Positions 7,091 through 13,333 of a stretch of DNA of 13,333 nt are shown here, in pieces. Both the position numbers and the translations under genes were made by a program. The DNA comes from Halieaceae bacterium UBA3479. Its GTDB lineage: Bacteria; Pseudomonadota; Gammaproteobacteria; Pseudomonadales; Halieaceae. Within the stretch, counting starts at the first letter, position 1, and each line of letters begins with the position of its first letter. The stretch covers positions 1 through 13,333 of the forward strand of contig DFQW01000085.1 in assembly GCA_002377985.1 (NCBI GenBank), in the 5' to 3' direction. The notes beneath the pieces were generated by a model. It saw only the letters and a program-made list of their open reading frames with translations, was not told the DNA's origin and searched no databases.

Positions 7091-9085
7091 GTGAGCGCCA
7101 TCAGCAATCCCCATTACCCGCGATTGTTCAGCCCCGTTGAGTTGGGCGGTTATACCCTCAGAAATCGCATTATCCACGCGTCGATCGTCACCAAGTACGT
7201 GGTTAATCATGCGCCGACCGAAAAACTACTGAACTATTATCGATCGAGAGCCGCGGGTGGCGCAGCGGCCATCATCACTGAGCCGATCGCCATGACTGCC
7301 CACAATCGGATAGGGAGCCGTTTGCGCGCCTGGGACGATGCCGGCATGGATCAGTTGAAACGCGTCGCGGATATCGTCAATGGCGAAGGTGCTTTGCTGA
7401 TGGGGCAGGTGCAGGACTCCGGCAGGGGCCGTCACTCGGTGGGGCGCAACGACGACGCCGTCGGGGCATCCGCCTTACCGGACGATCTCAGCTGGACCGT
7501 CCCTGCTGAACTCAGCGTGGCCGAGATTGAGGACATGATCGCCGATTGGGCAAAAGGGTGCGCCCGGTTACAGGCGGCCGGCTTTGCCGGTGTCGAGGTA
7601 TCAGCCGGCCACGGTCACCTGTTCCACCAGTTTCTCTCTCCCTGGTCAAATCGACGACAGGATGAATACGGAGGGGATTTGGAGGGGCGCGGACGTTTTT
7701 TAAGTGCGCTGGTATCTGCGATTCGCGCAGAATGTGGTTATCCCTTCATCATCGGACTCAAGCTACCTGCCGATGACGGTGTGGCCGGCGGTATTGATCT
7801 TGCCCTCGCAGCAGATATAGCGGCGTTGATGGCAAAGCAGCGCACCGAATTTGACAGCTGGACCTGGGTCTGGGGAGCGCATGCACGCTCCTTATACAAG
7901 CATTTGCCCGATGCCCATGGCGAGCGACATCCCTACCTCCACCATATTGCGAGGTTCAGGCAGGTTGCGCCCGAGATTCCCACTGGGGCCATCGGTTACA
8001 TTACCGACCCCAACGAATGTGAAACCGCATTGTCTGACGGCACCGCGGATCTGGTTTTTCTGGGGCGCCCGCTGATAACAGACCCCGCATTTCCGAAAAA
8101 ATGTGAAGAGGGGCGCGAAGCCGACATTCGCTATTGCGTCTCCTGCAATACCTGCTGGCGCAGCATCATTGATGGCGCGGGCCTGGCCTGCGATAACAAC
8201 CCCCGGGTGGGCAGTGCCGACGAGCACGACTGGCAGCCCGTGCAGGTGTCTGTGCCCAAACAGGTTGTTGTCGTCGGCACGGGTGTGGCGGCTTTGGAGG
8301 CCGCACACACAGCGGCGCGGCGCGGCCATAGCGTCACTGTGCTCGGTGACTCTGCCCGCATCGGTGGCAAGACGCTGTTGCATGCGGGCCTCCCCGGCGG
8401 GGAAAATTTATCCAGCGTGTATGACTACCAGCATCTCATGGCGATCCGTCATGGGGTTACATTTGCGCTGGGCCGGCACGCGGTTCTCGAGGATGTACTG
8501 GCTCTGGCGCCGGATCAGGTCATTCTGGCAACGGGCTCGCGTAGCGGGCGACCCCACTGGTTGAGCGACGAGTGGGCTGCGTCGGGTTTGATTCCAAGTC
8601 TCAGAGAAATGGCAGCGGCGCTTCAGGGGCGCAGCGACGTCACCGAAGGCCGCGCTGTCATTGTCGATCAGGATCATTCGGAGATGACCTACGCTTTTGC
8701 CCAGCGGTTGGCGACCCGTTTTACGGCGGTAACGATTGTGACGGCCAGAGAGCGCATTGGTCATGACGTTTCGCTGATCAATCGGCAGGGGATATACCAG
8801 CGACTTCATGATGCGGGTATAGAGATCATCTGCAATGTGGAACCCTGTAACCTCGATACTCTGGAGAACGCGCAGCTGCAATTGCGCAACGTATATAGCG
8901 GTGCGGTTGAGACGATTGATGATGTTGTCGCGCTGACGCATGCGAGTTCTCGGTTACCCAACAATGAACTAAAGAAGCCCTTGGAGCAGGCCGGTGTGGA
9001 CGTCATTGCCGTGGGCGATTGCCGGGCGCCAAGGTCACTGCTGGCAACCACCAAAGAAGCCTACGAGGTTGCTATCCGCATTTAA
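7091..9085 (+). CDS. Old Yellow Enzyme-type FMN / 4Fe-4S / dinucleotide-binding oxidoreductase (TMADH / 2,4-dienoyl-CoA reductase family)
   Basis: A 664-residue, probably cytoplasmic flavoprotein, close to the family's usual 650-730. The N-terminal TIM barrel (about 1-340) has LFSPVELGGYTLRNRI, YYRSRAAGGAAAIITEP and HQFLSPWSNRRQDEYGG. Next comes a 4Fe-4S motif with Cys349, Cys352, Cys355 and Cys367, spaced C-x2-C-x2-C-x11-C. A Rossmann domain starts VVVVGTGVAALEAA (392-405) and a second nucleotide-fold region follows near 525-550. The end, VIAVGDCRAPRSLLATTKEA, is typical. Three core positions differ from relatives: Asp109 sits where the QLxHxGR His is expected, His176 sits where HGYL has Tyr, and the second fold (VDQDHSEMTYAF) lacks its glycines. 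His264 (WGAHARS) remains. It may reduce an enone or enoyl-CoA, or demethylate an amine. Start is GTG with no clear Shine-Dalgarno, 15 bases after the previous stop, so coupling is likely. Confidence 0.9.
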   Translation: MSAISNPHYPRLFSPVELGGYTLRNRIIHASIVTKYVVNHAPTEKLLNYYRSRAAGGAAAIITEPIAMTAHNRIGSRLRAWDDAGMDQLKRVADIVNGEGALLMGQVQDSGRGRHSVGRNDDAVGASALPDDLSWTVPAELSVAEIEDMIADWAKGCARLQAAGFAGVEVSAGHGHLFHQFLSPWSNRRQDEYGGDLEGRGRFLSALVSAIRAECGYPFIIGLKLPADDGVAGGIDLALAADIAALMAKQRTEFDSWTWVWGAHARSLYKHLPDAHGERHPYLHHIARFRQVAPEIPTGAIGYITDPNECETALSDGTADLVFLGRPLITDPAFPKKCEEGREADIRYCVSCNTCWRSIIDGAGLACDNNPRVGSADEHDWQPVQVSVPKQVVVVGTGVAALEAAHTAARRGHSVTVLGDSARIGGKTLLHAGLPGGENLSSVYDYQHLMAIRHGVTFALGRHAVLEDVLALAPDQVILATGSRSGRPHWLSDEWAASGLIPSLREMAAALQGRSDVTEGRAVIVDQDHSEMTYAFAQRLATRFTAVTIVTARERIGHDVSLINRQGIYQRLHDAGIEIICNVEPCNLDTLENAQLQLRNVYSGAVETIDDVVALTHASSRLPNNELKKPLEQAGVDVIAVGDCRAPRSLLATTKEAYEVAIRI

Positions 9086-9126
9086 TGTGTATTGGCGGCA
9101 GTTGCAGACAGCAATAATTGTCCGGT

Positions 9127-9180
9127 GCCAGACTGCGCCCGAGTAATGTCCATTGCTGCTGGGCACTTGGCTATTTTTTT
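9127..9180 (+). terminator. Probable Rho-independent terminator of the methyltransferase-reductase operon
   Basis: An imperfect stem pairs GCCAG..GCGCCC (9127-9140) with GGGCACTTGGC (9161-9171), followed by seven T residues at 9174-9180. It lies 42 bases past the reductase stop, in the right orientation. A second arm pair, CAGCAAT (9109-9115) with ATTGCTG (9152-9158), is perfect over 7 bp and would compete with this fold. Confidence 0.5.
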
Positions 9181-9187
9181 ACGTGGA

Positions 9188-11293
9188 TTACTCATTGGAG
9201 ACGGTGTACTTGCCACTGCCCATGGTACGGTTCTCGGCTCGAAACCCCGGTGATCTCATCCTCTCCATAGAAAAAGCTTCCGCTTGGTCCAGATAGTGGG
9301 GTGATTTGGGGTTGGTCATTTGGCTACCATACTGATGCGTCCCGAGGACGGTCTGCTCGCCATCGGCAGTCCACTCGATGAGGTAGTACAAGCCATCACC
9401 TGCCACCACTGTCAGGTAGGGATCGTCTTCATCGAGTCGCTCCGCATACATTGCCCGCAGGGTGTCGGGCCCTCCAGCGGCAGGCCACAATCGGTCTCCG
9501 CGTCCATGCTGTTGCACTGTCCCCCATTCGGGATCCAGCCGACCTGAGACAGACTGCACCGAATCCATGCATTCCCGCAGTGCGTCGCGGGGTTCTGGTA
9601 GTGGCTCGCCTGTGCGCTCTCCTTGCCACTCCGTCAGTAAAATGCAGACGCCCAAGGCCGCACTTTGATTGGCTTTGTCCGTATGCAGATCCCAGTTGGC
9701 GATCAAGGCCAGTGCCGTGACCTCATCTTCCGACTGAGGCTCAAGGTCGGCGATGGCGCGCAGATACGCATAGCCCCGGTAGCGCGGAGAATAGGCATTG
9801 TCATGTTTGATGGCGCTGAAATCGTCGAGACTGATAGCGGTATCGGCTTCGAGTAGCTCCAAACCCCTGACGGCACGATTGGTCATTCGGGTGGGCCAGC
9901 CGCTCTCTTTGGGGTATTCAGCGATGGGAGGATTACTCCCCGGGGAGCTAACCTGAGGCGGGGACTGATTTGCGCTGTGAACGTATCCCGAGGGTGGGTT
10001 GGTTACGCTGGGTAGTTCTTCCATCGAGAGATAATCGTTCCAGATTAAATCACTGCGATCGCCCGGAAGGTATTGATCCCAACGCCACCCCGGCGCGCGT
10101 CTCGGCATCATGGCGTTGTGAATAAAATGGATCGTCCCCTCGGCGTTGGCGTAGACAAAGTTGAAGCTGGCAATGTGCTGCAGGGCAATCGCCGCGCGCC
10201 ACTCCTCGAAGCTGCGTGCGGCACTCATGGCCAGCCACTGCTCGACCTGTCGGATCTCGTCAATGCCCGCATACCGCACCGCATAGGTGCCGTGATCGGT
10301 CTTCATCACGGGGCCGTGGACTGACCGATAGCCTTTTTCCGTTACCGTCCAAGGCAGCCAGCCCCAGAGCAGTACTTTGATGGGGATATCGAATTGCTCC
10401 AGCGTCTGCCATTCACCGTCCAGCCGATAGCGATTTTCGTTCTCCGGATCGATATCCAGTACATACACGTCTACCAGATCGGGTTGATTGACCGTCGCAC
10501 CCCAGCCGTGAAATTCGTTGAACCCCACGCCCAGTGCGGGCGCGCCGATAAACATGCCCCCCATCACGTTGAGCCCCTCGCCACTTTGCAAGTGGGCTTC
10601 GTACCAGGAGACGGGGCCGGTCAGGGGCTGGTGAGAATTGATCATCAGCAGGGTTGATCCGCCCGGTGTGCGAGAGGGGCCGACGGCAGTAGCGTTAGAG
10701 CCCAGCGTGATGGCGGTATTGGGAAGCTTGGGTGCCTCACTGATTTCGAACTGTCGCGTCTCGGCCCTGAGATCCGTAATCGATCGCTCAAAGCCGTAAA
10801 AAAGGAGGTGCCTGAACATATGCGCGGCGATCACGTCCTGGGGTGTGACGGGAAGCACATCAAGACTCACGCGTTCGGGGTGCAATGCTGCAAAATGGTT
10901 AAAACCGTCGGCAAATGCTTCGAGATAGCGGTGTGTCTCGGGCTTTAATTGTGATTCGTAGTCGCGTGCGATGACGTCCCAAATTTTGAGCCATTGCACG
11001 AGATAGTCTGTCGCAGCGGCGTCCCTGCCAAAAATCCGTGCTGCCTGACCGCGATAGTAGGGCAGTGTTTCCTCCAGAATTTCCCAGCCGTCCTCGGCTT
11101 GGGCGTATGCCAGGCCAAAGGCCATGTCTGCGTCGGTGGCGCCAAATATGTGTGGCACACCCAGTGCATCACGCTCAATCGTCGCTTCGAAGGCCGTCGC
11201 GGTTTGGAGCCACGCCAGGCTGGCGACGAGCATAAGTAGTGGTGCGGACAGCTCACGCGGCCGACCTCTTGAGATACGTCGACGACGTTGCAT
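9188..11293 (-). CDS. Penicillin amidase-family acylase (Ntn hydrolase), exported; possible N-acyl-homoserine-lactone or lipopeptide acylase
   Basis: A 701-residue precursor that should be exported to the periplasm and cut into two chains. It hydrolyses an amide bond in an N-acylated substrate. The start at 11293 has a near-ideal AAGGGGGTG (complement of 11300-11309) six bases upstream. The longer frame to 11458 would add 55 residues before the signal peptide and is rejected. MQRRRRISRG, a hydrophobic stretch at 16-34 and TATA-FEA give a signal peptide likely cleaved after residue 34. The alpha chain begins ATIERDALGVPHIFG. The nucleophile is Ser199 in LGSNATAVG, after Gly198, as expected for self-cleavage. 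SHQPLTGPVSWYEAHLQ, VMGGMFIGAPALGVGFN and NPPSGYVHSANQSP are aculeacin/AHL-acylase-like. The C-terminus (NPKSPHYLDQAEAF) is complete. The substrate cannot be read from sequence. It is divergent from the FadL-type channel. Confidence 0.92.
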   Translation of the reverse strand: MQRRRRISRGRPRELSAPLLMLVASLAWLQTATAFEATIERDALGVPHIFGATDADMAFGLAYAQAEDGWEILEETLPYYRGQAARIFGRDAAATDYLVQWLKIWDVIARDYESQLKPETHRYLEAFADGFNHFAALHPERVSLDVLPVTPQDVIAAHMFRHLLFYGFERSITDLRAETRQFEISEAPKLPNTAITLGSNATAVGPSRTPGGSTLLMINSHQPLTGPVSWYEAHLQSGEGLNVMGGMFIGAPALGVGFNEFHGWGATVNQPDLVDVYVLDIDPENENRYRLDGEWQTLEQFDIPIKVLLWGWLPWTVTEKGYRSVHGPVMKTDHGTYAVRYAGIDEIRQVEQWLAMSAARSFEEWRAAIALQHIASFNFVYANAEGTIHFIHNAMMPRRAPGWRWDQYLPGDRSDLIWNDYLSMEELPSVTNPPSGYVHSANQSPPQVSSPGSNPPIAEYPKESGWPTRMTNRAVRGLELLEADTAISLDDFSAIKHDNAYSPRYRGYAYLRAIADLEPQSEDEVTALALIANWDLHTDKANQSAALGVCILLTEWQGERTGEPLPEPRDALRECMDSVQSVSGRLDPEWGTVQQHGRGDRLWPAAGGPDTLRAMYAERLDEDDPYLTVVAGDGLYYLIEWTADGEQTVLGTHQYGSQMTNPKSPHYLDQAEAFSMERMRSPGFRAENRTMGSGKYTVSNE

Positions 11294-11449
11294 ATCAAGC
11301 ACCCCCTTTATATATCTAAATAATCTAAACATATAACCAAAAAGTGGTAAGGTGGTGACTGTGATTGATAACAGCGTTTTAGCGGGCAGCGGCTTGTCCA
11401 TGTGGGGCGCGGGTACCGATACAAAACCATTAATAAAGAGGGCATCAGC
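11294..11449. promoter_or_regulatory. Shared divergent promoter region of acylase and FadL-type genes
   Basis: This 156-base gap must hold the promoters of both genes. The acylase-proximal part (11308-11340) is strikingly A+T-rich in a GC-rich window. It contains a near-tandem repeat ATCTAAATA-ATCTAAACA (11314-11331), bounded by TATAT and ATATA. On the minus strand this gives TTGGTT followed by several overlapping A+T hexamers, a plausible but not unique -35/-10 pair. For the FadL-type gene no promoter stands out, but AAGAGGG (11436-11442) seven bases before the ATG is a clear ribosome binding site. Confidence 0.45.
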
Positions 11450-12850
11450 ATGAGACATAGCAAGAAGACTGCGTGGGTAGGGGCTACCTTATATACGGTA
11501 CTGGCAGCCGATGGTTTTGCCACGAATGGTTATTTCACCCACGGTGTGGGTACCCATAACAAGGCGATGGCAGGTGCGGGTGATGCCTCGCCTACCATGG
11601 CGATTGACGCCGCCAACAATCCCGCGTCGGGCGTGCTGATTGATCAGCAGTGGAACGTGGGGCTGGGTATCTTTTCGCCGAATCGCGAATATACCCTCAG
11701 TGGCAGTCAGTATATGGGGCAGGGCGGATCCTTCACTTTGCAATCCTCGCCTTCACAAGTCGCAGGCACCGTCGAGAGCGACAACAATTTCTTCCCTATT
11801 CCCTACATTGCCTACAACTGGCGCATCGACGATGAATCGGCATTGACCTTTTCTTTTTATGGTCGGGGCGGCATGAATACCGAATACAACGGCGCCGCAG
11901 CGACGTTTGACCCCGATGGCCCGGGCCCCGCACCCGTGATGACCCTCGATGGGACGTACGGTTTCGGCAAGGCCGGTGTCGATTTGATGCAGGCGTTTTT
12001 AGACATCTCCTATAGCAGACAGTTTGGCAATCTCTCTCTGGGTTTTGCTCCGGTCATTGCCTACCAAATGTTCGAGGCTGACGGGGTGGGTACCTTCGCG
12101 CCCTACACCAAAACCTACGCCAACAGCTACATGACCACCGGCATGCCCCAGATGCCGCAAAATCTAACCAACAAGGGTTCCGATTCGAGCGCGGGTATCG
12201 GCTTTAAATTGGGGGGCGTGTGGGCCGCCTCTGATCAGGTTTCACTATCACTCGCTTATCAGTCAAAAATCTCCATGGGGGAGTTTGACGATTACAGCGA
12301 CTTGTTCGCAGAAGCCGGTGGTTTCGATATTCCCGCATCTGCCAGGGCGGGGATCAGCTTCCGCCCCAAACCCAACCTCGGTTACCACATTGACGTCGAA
12401 CACATTTTTTTCAGTGATGTGGACTCTGTCGGCAATCCGCTCGCCAATGTCATGGGGTGCCCCACTGCAGGAATGGGGGGGATGAATGTCGAGAATTGCC
12501 TCGGCGGCAATGAGGGTTTCGGGTTCGGTTGGGACGACATGACGGTCATTCAGCTGGGCGTTGATTGGTCCCCGAGCGGATCACCCCATACCACCTGGCG
12601 TTTTGGCTACGCCTACGGGGAGCAACCCATACAACCCGCTGATGCGACGATTAACATCCTCGCCCCGGCGGTGATGGAGCATCACTTCACCGCTGGCTAC
12701 GCTTTTGAGCGGGATAATGGCAACGAGTTTTCGATTTCTGTCATGTATGCGCCCGAGAACAGCGTCACGGGTGCTAACTTTTTCGACCCCAGTCAACAAA
12801 TCGAATTGACCATGGACCAGTTTGAGGTGGAGGTTTCCTACCGCTTTTAA
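11450..12850 (+). CDS. Outer-membrane transport protein, OmpP1/FadL/TodX family
   Basis: A 466-residue beta-barrel channel for hydrophobic molecules such as long-chain fatty acids. A signal peptide (residues 1-24, MRHSKK.., cleavage after DGFA) is followed by the family's mature start TNGYFTHGVGTHNKAMAGAG, where the N-terminus plugs the barrel. AIDAANNPAS matches the conserved NPA region. The remainder alternates polar and aromatic residues in strand-like blocks, and the protein ends in FEVEVSYRF, with the terminal Phe typical of BAM-inserted barrels. Two cysteines, Cys337 and Cys350 in a glycine-rich stretch, may form a disulfide in a surface loop. The length is close to that of E. coli FadL (about 420-450). 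The start at 11450 is chosen over 11402 because of the AAGAGGG site and because it puts the signal peptide at the N-terminus. Transport of fatty acids, aromatics or N-acyl compounds is possible. Confidence 0.9.
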   Translation: MRHSKKTAWVGATLYTVLAADGFATNGYFTHGVGTHNKAMAGAGDASPTMAIDAANNPASGVLIDQQWNVGLGIFSPNREYTLSGSQYMGQGGSFTLQSSPSQVAGTVESDNNFFPIPYIAYNWRIDDESALTFSFYGRGGMNTEYNGAAATFDPDGPGPAPVMTLDGTYGFGKAGVDLMQAFLDISYSRQFGNLSLGFAPVIAYQMFEADGVGTFAPYTKTYANSYMTTGMPQMPQNLTNKGSDSSAGIGFKLGGVWAASDQVSLSLAYQSKISMGEFDDYSDLFAEAGGFDIPASARAGISFRPKPNLGYHIDVEHIFFSDVDSVGNPLANVMGCPTAGMGGMNVENCLGGNEGFGFGWDDMTVIQLGVDWSPSGSPHTTWRFGYAYGEQPIQPADATINILAPAVMEHHFTAGYAFERDNGNEFSISVMYAPENSVTGANFFDPSQQIELTMDQFEVEVSYRF

Positions 12851-12875
12851 ACCGATCAATAACGGCAGTTTAATC

Positions 12876-12896
12876 GGGGTGGATATATTCCACCCC
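12876..12896. terminator. Inverted repeat, probable bidirectional terminator between convergent genes
   Basis: GGGGTGGA (12876-12883), loop TATAT, TCCACCCC (12889-12896): a perfect 8-bp stem with a 5-base loop. It lies 26 bases after the FadL-type stop and 15 bases from the cytochrome stop on the other strand. There is no T-run on either side, so it may act weakly or by protecting the 3' ends of both mRNAs. Confidence 0.5.
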
Positions 12897-12910
12897 ATCG
12901 CTAACCCCCG

Positions 12911-13333
12911 CTAGAGAGACGCCAGGTAGGCAGCGAGATTGTCGATATCTGTATCGCTCATGGGTTTGGCCACGGGATACATCATCGCTGATTGCGCGCC
13001 GCGTTCCTGTCCTGCTCGGTAGGCGGTCAGTTTGGTGACGATATCGGTAGCGGCTTGCCCCGCCAGCATGGGTCCGATGCCGCCTTCGCCGCGACCACCG
13101 TGGCAGGCGATACACTGACCATAGTATTTGTTGCCCAGAGCCTCGGGTGATGCGGCGGCCAAGGCTGCCTGCTTGACCTGTTCCATCTCGGCAATGCCGC
13201 CCTCGTTATCGGCTTTCCAGGCTTCATAGCATTCGCCCACGCATTGGTTGCGATTGCCAGTCCAGTCAGCGTCATTACGGTCCATCCCTATCCAAATCAC
13301 GCCCGAGACGAGCACGACGAAGGCGGCGATAAG
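12911..13333 (-). CDS. Membrane-anchored class I c-type cytochrome (5' end missing)
   Basis: The frame is open to the window end, so the N-terminus is cut; 140 residues are visible. The first in-window residues, LIAAFVVLVSGVIWIG, form a hydrophobic segment (uncleaved anchor or end of a signal peptide). They place the rest in the periplasm. Heme is bound by CIACH (Cys74, Cys77, His78, counted from the window end), followed by GGRGEGGIGPML. The sixth ligand is probably Met117 or Met118 in SAMMYPVAKPMSD, and the end IDNLAAYLASL is the usual last helix. Before the heme site, Cys31 and Cys35 (CVGEC) form a CxxxC pair without the following His, which could be a disulfide. It is likely an electron-transfer protein for a dehydrogenase or oxidase encoded beyond the window. 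A GTG at 13315 in frame falls inside the hydrophobic segment and is not a credible start. Confidence 0.88.
   Translation of the reverse strand, partial: LIAAFVVLVSGVIWIGMDRNDADWTGNRNQCVGECYEAWKADNEGGIAEMEQVKQAALAAASPEALGNKYYGQCIACHGGRGEGGIGPMLAGQAATDIVTKLTAYRAGQERGAQSAMMYPVAKPMSDTDIDNLAAYLASL

Noticed and set aside
7892..8383. Long open frame on the minus strand inside the reductase gene
   Set aside because: It lies wholly inside a well-supported gene in the opposite strand and its translation resembles no family. GC-rich codon use on the other strand explains the lack of stops. The same holds for the antisense frames at 729-1094, 5972-6397 and 8408-8941.
11294..11458. 55-residue N-terminal extension of the acylase
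   Set aside because: It would bury the signal peptide and extend over the divergent promoter and the start of the FadL-type gene, while an AAGGGGGTG site fits the ATG at 11293.

Overview
The window looks like a chromosomal segment from a marine, heterotrophic gammaproteobacterium. I suspect something near the OM60/NOR5 (Halieaceae) or Spongiibacteraceae groups. That guess rests on the gene mix (FadJ-like beta-oxidation enzyme, FadL-family porin, acylase, Old Yellow Enzyme, SDR, c-type cytochrome), the moderately high GC and the gammaproteobacterial style of the fatty-acid enzymes; it is not proof. No rRNA, tRNA, CRISPR, transposase, integrase or transcription factor is visible. Eleven protein genes fill nearly all of the sequence, and no stretch above 300 bases lacks a gene.

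Layout. (1) 1-1803 +: 3' part of a bifunctional enoyl-CoA hydratase / 3-hydroxyacyl-CoA dehydrogenase, cut by the window start. (2) 1906-3450 -: ThDP-dependent enzyme of the acetolactate synthase / benzoylformate decarboxylase superfamily. (3) 3585-4250 +: small, more A+T-rich sulfotransferase. (4) 4291-5408 -: a two-gene operon in which a HapK/RedY-like small protein precedes an SDR with an ATGA overlap. (5) 5570-9085 +: divergent three-gene operon of a methyltransferase, a small unknown charged protein and a large FMN/4Fe-4S/dinucleotide-binding Old Yellow Enzyme-type reductase. It is probably closed by a hairpin plus T-run at 9127-9180. (6) 9188-11293 -: secreted Ntn-hydrolase acylase of the penicillin amidase family. 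(7) 11450-12850 +: FadL/OmpP1-type outer-membrane channel, divergent from the acylase. (8) 12911-13333 -: membrane-anchored c-type cytochrome, cut by the window end, separated from fadL by a strong inverted repeat.

How the genes may work together. A fatty-acid or hydrophobic-compound theme links the FadL channel (uptake), the exported acylase (amide cleavage of N-acyl compounds) and the FadJ-like enzyme (beta-oxidation), though they are not one operon. The central block at 4291-9085 has two operons reading away from one shared intergenic region. They encode SDR, HapK-like, methyltransferase, unknown small protein and OYE-type reductase, a set of redox and tailoring functions with no pathway I can name. 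This block is the best candidate for something undescribed. All functional assignments come from motifs and remembered family features; no database search was run.
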